Positions 25,141 through 36,465 of a stretch of 64,000 nucleotides of DNA are shown piece by piece. The notes under the pieces are model-generated. The model worked only from the letters and a program-made list of their open reading frames with translations, did not search any database and was not told the origin of the DNA. The translations under genes and the position numbers were made by a program. This stretch comes from Sepiola atlantica (Eukaryota; Mollusca; Cephalopoda; Sepiida; Sepiolidae), in contig OY744520.1 in the NCBI GenBank assembly GCA_963556195.1, positions 6,101,204 through 6,165,203 on the forward strand, given 5' to 3'. The first letter of the stretch is position 1. Each line of letters starts with the position of its first letter.

Positions 25141-25344
25141 AACATCGATCGGTACCACAAGGGCGTCGAAGATGATGGAAAAGACACAAGAGAGATAATA
25201 ACATCTAGAGAAAAGATGGTACGGAATTATAAAGGAGGTTTATTTTCATCCAGATTCTAGGGAAACCCATCGTTCATTATTCCTGATAACGGCTTGTGCG
25301 AAGAGATAAAGTGAGTTATATAATTTTAAACTATCATTTTTGTT
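25141..25344. other. unassigned spacer
   Basis: No recognisable feature. Confidence 0.45.
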
Positions 25345-25710
25345 TTTCTGTCACGCCGAACTTTAAAATACCATTTTCGTTGGTTTGTAACGCTTATGCT
25401 TGAAATAGCATTTTACGCGATCTGCCACGCTTAAGTTTGAAATACCATTTCGCTGGTCCATTATGATTAAGTTTTAAGTAGTATTTTTGTTGGTCTGTTT
25501 CACTGAAGTTTGAAATAGAATTTTCGACGGTTTGTACCGCTTAAATTTTGAATGGCGTATTCCTTGGTTTCTCAGTCTGAAGTTTGAAATAGCATTTTCG
25601 ACGGTTTGAAACGATAAAGATTAAAATGGCATTGCATATTCGTTGGTCTGTCACGTTTGTACAAAATAGACTGTCGGTTGGTCTGTCACACTCAAGTTTG
25701 AAATGCATTA
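25345..25710. repeat. diverged 37-bp tandem repeat, about 9-10 copies
   Basis: Unit approximating AAGTTTGAAATAGCATTTTC plus GTTGGTCTGTCACGCTT, repeated with 10-30 percent differences between neighbours. Spacing is close to 37 bp between GAAATA landmarks. Old array. Confidence 0.85.
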
Positions 25711-25896
25711 TTATCGTTAAACGTGCAGATTGAATGGACGCATCTTAAGAATATCGGTCCTTGCTTTTATATTTCCTTTCTCTATTTTTTTAGACATTAT
25801 CGACTCATAGATAGAATTTTTTTTTAATCGACATGGGCAAACGCGGCAACCTTTCGTCCAATCTAGCGAAACAAAAATCTTAATTAACTTGAAGAC

Positions 25897-26175
25897 ATGA
25901 GACGAACTGATCTGAGGCGGTCGTCGTCTCAGAACGAGGTAAGTCCCGCCCTCAAAATATTAAGCGCTCAAATTGATCCGAATCCGGGCTTTGAACTGAA
26001 GCTTAATTCATTTGATGCACGCATTCGGGTGCCGTTCAATGTGTTGCCAGATGTTACTGAAATAAACTCGAATGCGAGAACCGTGAACGCATGTCGTAGG
26101 CGCGCAGTAGCGGGGGTGTATAGTTTTAAACAGAACTTCTCGGGGATTAAAGAGGGTACAATTACGGAACATTAA
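25897..26175 (+). CDS. unrecognised 92-aa open frame
   Basis: Higher-GC open frame starting at an ATG (25897) and ending at the TAA at 26173. The sequence is Arg/Asn-rich at both ends and matches no family I know. An ACGAGGTAAGTCC word at 25932-25944 is a good splice-donor match, so the first 14 codons could instead be an exon end. No TATA box, RBS or downstream exon identified. Could be chance. Confidence 0.2.
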   Translation: MRRTDLRRSSSQNEVSPALKILSAQIDPNPGFELKLNSFDARIRVPFNVLPDVTEINSNARTVNACRRRAVAGVYSFKQNFSGIKEGTITEH

Positions 26176-26514
26176 TGGTTAATCATTTGATGGTACTAAA
26201 TGGTTGATTATTAGATCATCCCTTGATAGGGGGTGTCGCAGAAAAAAAACTTTCAGAACACTGCTCGCCCCGATCTGCGCTCATTTACGTCGGCCATTTT
26301 GTTTTCTTTGATTGTTTATTGACAATTCGTTTTTTGGATCGCTAATCTGTGAAAAGAATTCTTCTAATTTGATGACATACTCTACTTTCTGTAAGAGTTA
26401 GATATAAGATGCTTCATTGACTTACAATCGACTACGACAGCTCTAACTTGTCCATTATTTTGTAATTAACCTTCGACAGCAAATGGTATAGCATAATGTT
26501 CTATTATACGCCTA
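26176..26514. other. unassigned stretch
   Basis: No feature recognised. Confidence 0.4.
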
Positions 26515-26945
26515 TACACCGATTGACCAGAAGTATTATAGGTTATTTCGGCCATCCGTAACTATGCAAGTCTGATTTTCGTAAATGAATGCATGTAGGG
26601 AGTATTATTATTAGACTGGATTAGTGCTCGAAAGATATGAAAAACAATTAAAGGCTATTTCAGCTATCTTTAACTATAAAAGTTTTATTTTCATAAAGAA
26701 ATTATTGTATGGATTTGTATTATAATTATTAGACTGGGTTAGTGTTTGAGAGAGATGGATGATAATTATAGATTATTTTAGCCATCCGTAAATATAAAAA
26801 TCTGATTTTCATAAATAAATACCTGTAAGGGTTATTGTTAGACTGGGATACTCTTCATGAGATGTGGAGAAAATTGTAGATCATTTGGGTCACCCATAAT
26901 TACAAAAGTCGAATTTTCACAAATAAATGCTTCAAGGTTAACGTG
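26515..26945. repeat. diverged ~113-bp tandem repeat, about 4 copies
   Basis: Units share TTATTTYRGCCATCCGTAA, a GATTTTCATAAATAAAT word and TTAGACTGGRTTAGT. The TTTTC landmark falls near 26580, 26692, 26810 and 26918. A partial further copy lies at 29500-29600. Confidence 0.8.
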
Positions 26946-28676
26946 GCATTTCAGACTTATGTTTTATTTTCACCATGATATCAAGATGTGATGGATAGTT
27001 TCAACAATTTAGATCATATATGTCTACATAGACCCATGGCGTAACGTTTAAAAGCGTTGGTTAACAATCGCTTTAAAATGATAGTCTTTTATAGTTTGAT
27101 GGTTTAGCCCTTACTACGGGCGATAATAACTACGAATAACATAGCTGACGGAATGAGAACAATCTACCCTCGTAGATTAAATAAAGATTTCAGTTCGAAA
27201 TTCCATCCAGAGTTCAGCATAAAGATTTCCAAGTTTGACTACAAGTTTCTCAAGTTTGAAAAGATGCATTTGAAGAAGGTTACAGCGGCTGAAACGTTGT
27301 GAATATAACCATCAAGATGAGAATAGTAGTCCGAATAATTTAAAATAATACACATTATCAATCCTTATCTAAAAAAATTCTGAAAAAAATTTCCGATAAT
27401 ATCATACACACCCTTACCGTGCATGTATGCTACTTTTTTAGTGTTAGTCTTGTGGAATGTCGTGTTGTTTCTTAAACAGAATAACTGACATCTGTGATCA
27501 AGAATGATACTACCTATTAGGGGCCCAACTATGGATGAAATGCGTACTGCCTTTTTTGTGGTATAAACGTATTGCATAACATATGATATTGAAATTTCTT
27601 TGAATTTATAAGCGTAGTTCATAACTTTTATCTTCAAAACACAATGAATAATGTAAACAAAAATAATTACTGTTGTATAATTATCTGTGAAGTGTGTAAG
27701 ATTGTGCGGGATTTTTCCGTATGGATCGCTATTTGTGTATCGATATGAAGGCGGTTTGTTAACACGTCGTGGCAGTAGTCATCGCCGTGTAGTTGATCTT
27801 TTTTATCTTTCTTTTTGTTGCTGCCGTGATGCGTGTTTAGTTGTTTCCTTTCTTCTACTTCAGCTTAGTAGCTGTCGTAATAGCAAAGGTTGTAATAGTT
27901 GTTACTGGGTTAACAAAATAACAACACAATCTACGTTTTAAAATTTTCGCTTTATTTACTCTTTATTAAATTTGCTCTTGGTATCTTTATAGTAATATTA
28001 CATATTTCCCCCACTACCCAGTGGATCTCCGAAATTTGTCTTTCCTGCTCTACAGAAAAGAGCCAATACAAAGATTAGACCAACTTCTTTGCTACGTGTT
28101 GCTCAAGACATTCAGTTACGTCACGTTCTTCGAATACGTTAAATTAATTTCTAGTGGAAATTTCCCCTCTCTGGGTAATCTAATTCGACGTGGAAATTTC
28201 GTTTTCTTCTTACTAACATCTCCACATACCATATCAGTAACTCAACAGAAGAGGCAGAGTAACCCTAACCCTAACCCTAACCCTTCACAGTCGTTTCCCC
28301 TATTGCTGTTTGGTACCTTCTGTAGACTTCTATGGCCGCTGTTCTTTTTGTGTCTAAATTATCATCCATTATAACTAGCCTTTTCAAAAATTCAAATATA
28401 TTTGAATTAACGTTTCCTATAATTGAAATGCTGTTTTCTTTTAACTATTCATACAATCGTAGATCGTATAATGTGATGAAGTGAGCGAAACTTGCTCAGC
28501 GATGGTTAGAGTTTTATGTTTTAACCCTCATATTGTGTTAAACCCTTTAGTGTTATTTTATTTCCATGGTTTTTGGCACATATAATTTCTCTAGAAATTT
28601 CAAAACAATATCAAATTTGCTTATAATAATCAGTTTAAACATTATTTTTAAACGCATAACGTTGAATAGTCTACAA
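26946..28676. other. unassigned region with short telomere-like run
   Basis: Contains several unrecognised open frames: minus 27365-27637, plus 27687-27941 and plus 28021-28374. The last runs through a 25-bp (CCCTAA)4 island at 28262-28286, which makes a spurious N-P repeat. No domain recognised. The T/C-rich 27.7-28.4 kb part could be LTR or TE non-coding DNA. Confidence 0.4.
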
Positions 28677-28908
28677 ATTAATAGGCGTAACCTTTTCTAT
28701 GAATTAATAGGTTTAGTCACAACTGCCTATGAATTAATGGGCGTGAACGCAACCTCCGCTATAAATAAATAGGCGTAACTACAACTTTCTCTGTAAATTA
28801 ATAGGCTTAATTGTAACTTTCTCTATAAATTAATAGGCTTAATTGTAACTTTCTCTATAAATTAATAGGTGTACTGCAATCTTCTCTATAAATTAATAGG
28901 CATAACCA
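28677..28908. repeat. 32-bp tandem repeat, about 7 copies
   Basis: Unit AATTAATAGGCTTAATTGTA plus ACTTTCTCTATA; the last four copies are near-identical and the first three diverged. Confidence 0.9.
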
Positions 28909-29037
28909 AAGATTTGTTGTTCTTCTTTCGTGTGAATCAGATGATTCTGGTGTTGGCATTAGTTTTCCCAATGTTTTTCTAGTTAGAAATCTTTCTGGAA
29001 AGACATAGGGTACTTACGGGAAGGACCACGAGAAGGT

Positions 29038-29148
29038 TGCCAACATCCTTAAGTGAAAGTGGTATTGTGGAACCAACTGGATTCGAACTTGGGACACCCA
29101 GGTCTCCAGTCCGCTCGATAGCCACTTAACTACTGTCACCTTCCAAAG
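29038..29148 (-). mobile_element. tRNA-derived SINE head
   Basis: On the minus strand: TAAGTGGCTATCGAGCGG (A box), then GTGTCCCAAGTTCGAATCC (B box), spaced as in a tRNA. Then GTTGGTTCCACAATACC. The presumed anticodon-arm region (ACTGGAGACCTGGGT) and lack of a closing acceptor stem mark it as SINE-type rather than a functional tRNA. Confidence 0.7.
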
Positions 29149-29308
29149 ATTTGTTGATAATCAACAATCAGTTATTTATGCAAATTATACCTATATTCAT
29201 AAATAGTCCGAATAAAAACTATAAATCCGTTATATCTCTTCTGAACAAAAGAATATAAAACATAGATTTAAATAAGTGACGCTAAATCAGACATCCGTAA
29301 ATGCGTTA

Positions 29309-29370
29309 AAACCGGTGGAGGTAAAACAAAAACCGGTGGAGGTAAAACAAAAACCGGTGGAGGTAAACAG
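29309..29370. repeat. 23-bp tandem triplication
   Basis: AAAACCGGTGGAGGTAAAAC and two following copies, nearly identical. Confidence 0.9.
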
Positions 29371-29639
29371 GCAGTGTCGAGTAGAACCTAGCAGAAGAAG
29401 GAACGAAGAGAAAAACGATGCGAAAATAAACGAATAAAAAAGGGTAAGCTATTTTGTTGAAAGTATACATATATGCCATTTTCACTGCTGACTTAGTATT
29501 ATTAGACTGGGACAATTGTTAGGAAAGCTGTGTGAATGTGCAAGTTTATTAGGGAGTTCTATAATTGAAAAAAAAGTATGATTTTCATAAATAAACGCTT
29601 TCATAGTAATCTTTAAATTGAAACTCTAAACTTATTTTT
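29371..29639. other. spacer with partial ~113-bp repeat copy
   Basis: 29500-29600 resembles the unit at 26515-26945 (ATTATTAGACTGGGA, GATTTTCATAAATAAAC). Confidence 0.6.
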
Positions 29640-30395
29640 TATTTATTGATTTATTTAGATTTATTCGCCCCGTACAAGGGGTCATATTGTTGTTGTTGTC
29701 ACTGGTACATAAGAGACTACTGTGATTAGAGACCAGATTTATAGGAGGCATCCTAAATGAGGAGTTCTGCAACAAGATATTTGTTCACATTACATTTAAA
29801 TTTTTGCTTGTTGATACAGTCGTGGAAACCGGGACCAGGAAGAGAATTCCACAGGAAGATATTAGAATAGAAAGTGTTCCGGTGTCTGGTGACCTCTACA
29901 GTGAAGGGGTGTTATTTTGTTGTAGTCGGGTTTGTCGGGGTATTTATGTTGAGGGATACAAGTGCAGTATATTCGTTTGAGCATATTCCATATAAGTACT
30001 TGTAAAAGAAGCACAGGGATATAACTGCGGTGATGGGACAGGGGCTGGAGATTGGAAGACAGTGCGGGACCTATTAGGTTAGAGGCTCATTTTTACATCT
30101 TGTCCAAGATGGAGAGGCTGATGGTTGTTACACCAGTCGAGATGTGGTAACAATACGCGATACATGTGCTAATAGTGGCTTTACAGAGATATGGGATAGT
30201 GGCAGATGTGAGAAGTCTTCTAGATGTGTAGATGCATCCCACTTGATTTGCAGCAGACTTGGCAGTATTTTCTATGCACTCATTCCAATTCATGTTGCCT
30301 ATAAATGTTAGGCCGATGAGTTTGAACGTTCGACTCTCAGTAAGGTTGCTATCAGCCAGTGCAAACGACTCCTTCTTAAACAAACGTATACACAT
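29640..30395 (-). mobile_element. LINE (Jockey/CR1-like) 3' portion, 5'-truncated
   Basis: An open frame on the minus strand (30395-30093) reads the post-RT region of a non-LTR retrotransposon: FKLIGLTFIGNMNWNECIEN, then AKSAANQVGCIYTSRRLLT, then IPYLCKATISTCIAYCYHIS. After the stop, decayed coding continues with the family tail: YLYGICSNEY near 29990, HPFTVEV near 29905, FYSNIFLWNSLPGPG near 29855, FKCNVNKYLVAEL near 29790. It ends in a 3' UTR with AATAAAT runs near 29650. Same superfamily as 7990-8340, and its tail is nearly the same as 36275-36411. It abuts the pseudogene at 30480-32530. Confidence 0.85.
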
Positions 30396-30479
30396 ATTAT
30401 TAACGGTGCTATTTTTCCTCGCGAAAAATAACCATTGAAATATTTAGATTGTTATTTTTGCAGTGTTTTATACAAAAGT

Positions 30480-32530
30480 TCACATGCTTAATAACTGATA
30501 TGAAGTCTTTAATAAATTTCCAATAATTTCTTTCAGAATATAAGTTTGGAGCTTATAAGCTTTTAATAGGTATGTGATAGCGTCCAAACTAATCGTTGAA
30601 TTTCGTCCATTCCTCTGCCATGAGTAAGGAGTAAGACCTTTAGACGTCTTCATGTTTCTCATTAGCACCTACTCAATAATAAGATTTGTCAAAAAGCCAC
30701 CTCAGTAGCGATCACTCTGTCTAATCACATGGAATCCTTCAGAAAATTTCTGGTACACTTCGAGATGGCTTTTCGGCAGCCCCTCCATTTGCTGCAAGTA
30801 CAAGTAGGCAGACTTTGCATATAAGATGTGTCCTGCTGCAGCGAATATTGGTAGCATTTTCCTTACAGCGTCAAGGTGCAATTCCCAGTTCCCAATGCGC
30901 TCTGCCTTGATAAACAATTGCAGGATCTTCACCATATCAAGGTATTGAAACACAATTTTGCTGTTCGCTGGTCAACCATCGCATCCTTCACATGGTTGAT
31001 TCTCTGGGTAATCCTGATGACAGAACATTATTCAATGTCTCAGTCTCATCAAGGAGACCTTTCAATAGCCCCTCAGCTTCCTTCAGATCTTCATTTTTAG
31101 GAAATGACTCTTCTGCATCAACGTTGGGTTGATCATCTTCAGTGACATGTGAAACTGGCAAATCATAGGCTTTCGCTAACAAAATAGCATTTAGAGCAGC
31201 ATCAACTAAGAAGTGAGAACGTATGGCTCTTGCAATTGCTTTGCCACTTAGCATGTGCTTACCTGTGTTTTCAGCATAAACAAGTTCAAAAAGTTCTTGC
31301 AATCCAGAACCTGTCATCAAGTGACCAATTGACCCCAGAAAGCTCATCTGTGTATTGAGCTCACCAAGTCGCAAGACAAATGATTTCAGGGGACTGGAAC
31401 TAGGCTGTGACTCTACTATCATCATTGTTTTGTACCAAAGTGGTTGATCGAATGTTAGGATTGGTGTAATGCTGTTTTTCCTGGCTAAATCGCTAATGTA
31501 ACATAACGTTGAGTACACGCAGGTTGGGTTACCAGGGTCCATGTCGATCATTGGCAAAACAAAAACTGCGGCTTATTTCCAAGATATGTTCCTTTGTATA
31601 CTGACTGCATAAGACCTGACCATGCGGGTCTGGACAGATGTGAAATTATTGAAACCTGCCAAAAGATGTCAACATTAGCAGTGGAATCGACAACTTTCTT
31701 CAGCTGGAGTTTTTTAAATGTCACTGGTGGTTTGTTGGTGCGCTGTGAATCTAGGTAGTTGATAGTGATCCTTCAACCCCTTACTATAACTTCTAGAAAG
31801 ACCTGAATCCTTGGAACTGGTTTTGTTTTAACTTTCCCGGGCATAAAAATAATGCTATGATGCCCATGCCGTGGAATGTGTTGAATCCATCAATACTCCT
31901 TACATTATGGTCCACATTATCAGCTACGAACTGCACAAATTCAGTTTCAACAGGGGAGAGAGTTTCAGCGCCATAAACAAGTGCAGCACTTCTTTTGAAT
32001 TTCTGGCCTTCCGAGTAAGATGAAGAGAAGTCATGCTTATTCAGAGTGTCAATTAAGAACCTCGATCAAAATTGGTCATGCATTTCCACTGCTTAACCAA
32101 ACTGCAAAGGTGCAAGGAGAACTCTGGGTCTAGCAGCCTGCATTATCGCTTGACCAACTGATGCAAGTTTAAAATCATTGTCTTTGCCTGCAAATATCTT
32201 CCTGAGAAAGATCAACAGTATTTTAGGAACATATTCAAGAATCGCATCCTGTTCAAGATCAGTCTTAGACGGGTAATATTCTGAACTTGTCTGGATTGTC
32301 ATTCTTGATAAGCTTGACTGCCGTCTTTATGATCCTAATAGTGTCTGATTCTGAATTGTCTGTTGAGCGGCTCTGTGCATAGAATTCATGGAGAATACAT
32401 TTTGATGTACTTAAGAATGTAACAACATTATGTTTCCCATTAATTTCAGTCACAATGATTTTATCTTTGAAATGTTCTAACAATCGAGATCTCATGTATG
32501 AGAGACTGTGTCTAGCAGCCTTCATTATCG
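30480..32530 (-). pseudogene. decayed copy of a repeated invertebrate protein family, function unknown
   Basis: Reading 32525 down to 30480, a long protein can be followed through frameshifts. The segments in order are KAARHSLSYMRSRLLEHFKD (start); SIGQ-type ASVGQAIMQAARPRVLLAPL (near 32160-32100); FVADNVDHNVRSIDGFNTFH GMGIIA (about 31945-31870); LPMIDMDPGNPTCVYSTLCY (31557); TFDQPLWYK; LGSIGHLMTGSGLQELFELV; HMLSGKAIARAIRSHFLVDA; IFAAAGHILYAKSAYLYLQQ (30850); KFSEGFHVIRQSDRY; and KTSKGLT near 30640. From memory these blocks recur in many uncharacterised predicted proteins of molluscs and other invertebrates, often in many copies. I know of no established function. This copy has at least four frame changes and lacks the intron-exon signals I would need to call a live gene. 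It could be a processed copy or a mobile-element protein. Confidence 0.65.
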
Positions 32531-33495
32531 CTTGACTAGTTTTTAATGAATTAATGTTTCATGTTATCAATTTGTAATTTTATTTTCCTATAGATATGCA
32601 ATAGTTTAATTAAATTAAAGTGATTAATTAAAGTTATTAAATAAAAACGGATAAATTGCTATTTATTAATTTCTAAGGGAGGTAATTTGAATGAAAACTA
32701 TAAGTTTTTCAAAGTACAATCGATTTATACTAAAGATATGTGATGTACGTTATAAATTTGGAAAGAATATTTAAGACTAGATTAATAGCGGCTGAATGGT
32801 TGGTAGTATTTTGCTGGTATATAGATTTAAAAGAATTTTGGAAAAGCCCCAAATTAATTCGTTCAATCATTCTGTTTGGCATTACAGTGACGCATGCATT
32901 CTACTAAAAATGGAAAATCATGAAACCGTGCGATAAAAATCTCACGGAAGAAGATTATGAAAATGAAAGAAGGAATAGAAAATAATTTGAAGGTGAAAAA
33001 TCGGTCAGTGTCAAAATGCGGATTGTAATCAGTAAAAGGTTTTCGTTTCGGTTTGGATGCCATGAATCATTTTCAGAAAACTCTACACCGCTTAATTAAT
33101 ACGCGACATATTATTGAGAGAAAAAGAATGTCTTTAAGAAATTGGGATCAACCAAGATGAGTTATTAGCATTTAAGAGAGAATGTGTAATTATTTAGAAA
33201 TCAACGGGAGATCTTGTGGCGAATTGTGAAGAATCGTCATGCAATGAATTTCAATTCCTCTTGATAGGCGAGTCTTGAGGTTTCAAGAAATTCTATCTAA
33301 TAATAATACGTTACTATGTTCGTTCGTTCCTTCCTTCCTTTTGTGTCACGCTTTCATTGAGGACAGAACAGTGGACTTGATATGAAGAAGAGGACTTGGG
33401 ATGAGTACGCTTTCGGTTGTGTAGTTAATAGCGAAAGAATGAACGATAAGAAGAATATGAAGTCGAGGGTGGAAGTAGGAGGGGTTAGTGCGTGA
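32531..33495. other. unassigned AT-rich stretch
   Basis: No gene recognised; GTTCGTTCGTTCCTTCCTTC at 33319 is a short simple repeat. A purine-rich segment leads into the next minisatellite. Confidence 0.5.
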
Positions 33496-34345
33496 AAGAA
33501 AGAAGTAGAGGGGTTATGGCGTGAAAGAAAGAAATAGGTAGGTTATGGTGTGAAAGAAAGAAATAGGTAGGTTATGGTGTGAAAGAAAGAAATAGGTAGG
33601 TTATGGTGTGAAAGAAAGAAATAGGTAGGTTATGGTGTGAAAGAAAGAAATAGGTAGGTTATGGTGTGAAAGAAAGAAATAGGTAGGTTATGGTGTGAAA
33701 GAAAGAAATAGGTAGGTTATGGTGTGAAAGAAAGAAATAGGTAGGTTATGGTGTGAAAGAAAGAAATAGGTAGGTTATGGTGTGAAACAAAGAAATAGGT
33801 AGGTTATGGTGTGAAAGAAAGAAATAGGTAGGTTATGGTGTGAAAGAAAGAAATAGGTAGGTTATGGTGTGAAACAAAGAAATAGGTAGGTTATGGTGTG
33901 AAACAAAGAAATAGGTAGGTTATGGTGTGAAACAAAGAAATAGGTAGGTTATGGTGTGAAAGAAAGAAATAGGTAGGTTATGGTGTGAAAGAAAGAAATA
34001 GGTAGGTTATGGTGTGAAACAAAGAAATAGGTAGGTTATGGTGTGAAAGAAAGAAATAGGTAGGTTATGGTGTGAAAGAAAGAAATAGGTAGGTTATGGT
34101 GTGAAAGAAAGAAATAGGTAGGTTATGGTGTGAAAGAAAGAAATAGGTAGGTTATGGTGTGAAACAAAGAAATAGGTAGGTTATGGTGTGAAAGAAAGAA
34201 ATAGGTAGGTTATGGTGTGAAAGAAAGAAATAGGTAGGTTATGGTGTGAAACAAAGAAATAGGTAGGTTATGGTGTGAAAGAAAGAAATAGGTAGGTTAT
34301 GGTGTGAAACAAAGAAATAGGTAGGTTATGGTGCGAAAGAAGGAA
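33496..34345. repeat. 29-bp minisatellite, about 29 copies
   Basis: Unit TGTGAAAGAAAGAAATAGGT plus AGGTTATGG. Two main variants (GAAAGAAAG and GAAACAAAG) are interspersed and increase toward the right end. The outermost copies carry AGTAGAG instead of ATAGGTAG. Confidence 0.97.
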
Positions 34346-34881
34346 GTAGAGCAAATGATTATGTTTTTGCATTACTGATATCGAATAAATGTTTGTTTTG
34401 ATGCCGAAAATATTCGCATTGGTAACCCTACTAATTCTATGTGATCCACGAATCGATATGTTTATTTTAATTAATGTTTACTGTTTATCCTGAATTTGTA
34501 AATGAAATGTGTTATTTTTATATATTACATGTAACTCCGGTAGTGTATAAATCAATCAAAGGATTTTTCACATTTCGGTTACTTGAATTTTCATCACTTT
34601 AAATCTATGAACCTAAAAGTTTATGTCATTTACTATGTCACAAGTTTTTCTTATTACTATTGTTTTCATTGTAAATCCTTATTTCCTGTAACCAATGAAT
34701 CACAAAGGAATTAATCATTATCATATAACTAAAATAAATGTGGCCCGTTGGGTCACCCATTCAGCTCAGGTTAAACTGTTTGAATCAGGAAAAAGTAAGT
34801 TTGCAAAGCCAGTTAATATAAAAATAAATCAAAAGATAAAATCCTAAATTAGTCGCGTTCTGCTCGCTATATTTCCTTCAC
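34346..34881. other. unassigned AT-rich stretch
   Basis: No recognisable feature. Confidence 0.45.
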
Positions 34882-34921
<40 letters not shown>

Positions 34922-34942
34922 ATCTATCTCTCTCTCTCTCTC
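34882..34942. repeat. (CT)n microsatellite
   Basis: CT repeat with TTTC and ATCT interruptions. Confidence 0.95.
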
Positions 34943-35024
34943 CTACGTGTTAAATAGTTTTTACTTATGGTGTTCTTTTCTTTTGTTTACAATGGACTAT
35001 TCCAATCTTTTTGTTATTTCCTTT

Positions 35025-35235
35025 CTTTACTATATAAACAGACTGAAAGAGGAGAGAGGGTGAAGGAAACGACAGTTATAGAAACTAATAAAATAAGAGT
35101 AAAACAAGATACAGCGATAGAGGAGGAGGGTGATAGACAGACACTTAGTAAGAGTCACTTGGTGAGTTAATTCTAAATGAAGGCGAATTAAAACAATAAA
35201 AATGTATCTTTTCCAACGATAACTAAATTCCAAAA
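35025..35235 (-). repeat. dispersed repeat, copy A (inverted relative to 40745)
   Basis: The minus strand shares TTTTAATTCGCC, AATTAACTCAC and CTATCTATCAC-like blocks with 40745-40995, in the same order over about 200 bp. Both read as a short hydrophobic open frame with an R-H-L-x-L-T-H core, but composition makes coding doubtful. Confidence 0.65.
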
Positions 35236-35402
35236 CTGAGGAGTATTTTAGTATGTATTTTTGTGATTAAAATACATAAGGAAACCAACGTTAAGGAACC
35301 TAACTTTATTGTAATAATACATAGATATCTAAATTACCCGTACATTATTTCCCTTCTCCTCCAAGCTAACATCGATTCAAATAAGTTCATTTATTGTTCC
35401 TT

Positions 35403-35690
35403 TCATTCAGGTTATAAATTTATTTATTTCTTTTCATTCATTTACGTCTCAAATAAATCCATTAAGAGTTTTTTTTTCGTTCATTCTATTTTTTTTTTTA
35501 ATACTTTTTCGTCCAATCAAATATGTTCTGCTTTCATTCAGATTATAACTATTCCAGTAAATTCATTTCTTTCTTTTCATTCATTTACGTCTCAAATAAA
35601 TCCATTAAGAGTTTTTTTCGTTTTTATTTTCGTTCATTCTATTTTTTTTAAATTTATACTTTTTCGTCCAATCAAATTTTTTCTTCTTTG
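35403..35690. repeat. ~140-bp tandem duplication
   Basis: TTCATTTACGTCTCAAATAA ATCCATTAAGAGTTTTTTT and TTTTCGTCCAATCAAAT occur twice (35438-35522 and 35580-35680), with the preceding CATTCAGRTTATAA also repeated. Confidence 0.85.
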
Positions 35691-35699
35691 CGTGTCTTT

Positions 35700-36274
35700 G
35701 GAGTGTCATGTGGTCATACGATAGTTTGCCACTTTTTGCGCAGTCCTTTACATTATTGTTGTACTCTGCAAGATCTTTCAAGCTTTATTGGTTGGGCAGT
35801 AGCGGGCAGACTAGGCCCTTTTCTCCACATTCGATAGATGGTTGGGTCGGTTTTGTAGCCACATCTGGCCATAGCAACTTTTGATCGTCCCATTTCCATT
35901 CTCAGAGAGTTGAGAATTTTCTACTGGGTGGTTCTCTAGTTAACTGGTCTCTTCCTGAGATCTTGTTAGGGACTCGCCATGACCGAGGAAGCTTCTACTT
36001 GACTTCAGTCGTTGGGCTGTTGGTTCACTGCTTGCCTTTGTAATCTCTACTCGGCTAGTCAATTCCAGTCTCACATCTGCAAACTACGTTAATTTGTTCC
36101 TACTTCTTTGTTTAATTTTTTCACCCATACTCAATTAAGTTATTTTGTTTGTTTTAACATCGGTTATACCCATTCACATGTTTTTATTTGTGTATTTATT
36201 TATTATTTATTGTGTATTTGTTTGTTTGTTTTGTCATTCTTTTTCGCCTAAAATTATACACAATCAAACTAAAC
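35700..36274. other. unassigned stretch, possible TE segment
   Basis: 35750-36080 is GC-richer than its neighbours and could be a diverged TE piece; on the minus strand it gives a broken frame with MWLQNRPN. Not recognised. Confidence 0.35.
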
Positions 36275-36411
36275 ATTACATTTAAATGTAATGTGAACAA
36301 AGATCTTGCTGTCAAACTCCTATACCCAGGTTTCCCCTTATAAACCTGGTCCCTACCACGGTGGTAATATGCTATGAGTGAATAAACGGTTTTTTAAATA
36401 AATAAATAAGT
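36275..36411 (+). mobile_element. LINE 3' tail (same family as 29640-30395)
   Basis: ATTTAAATGTAATGTGAACA followed by AAGATCTTGCTGTCAAACTCC matches the reverse complement of 29790-29815 and onward. Then TATAAACCTGGTCCCTACCA and a terminal AATAAATAAATAAG. Only about 140 bp remain, so strongly 5'-truncated. Confidence 0.75.
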
Positions 36412-36465
36412 TCGTTTTTTTCTATTTTCATTTTTTGCCACACAAAATAATACTTACACAAATTA

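Noticed and set aside
28021..28374. 117-residue protein with N-P repeat
   Set aside because: The repeat is translated CCCTAA; no other domain or signal.
29038..29148. Functional tRNA gene on the minus strand
   Set aside because: tRNA-like head without proper stems; better explained as a SINE.
30093..30395. Possible host gene exon
   Set aside because: The sequence is the post-RT region of a LINE and continues into its 3' tail.
33496..34345. CRISPR array
   Set aside because: Units are contiguous without unique spacers; eukaryotic minisatellite.
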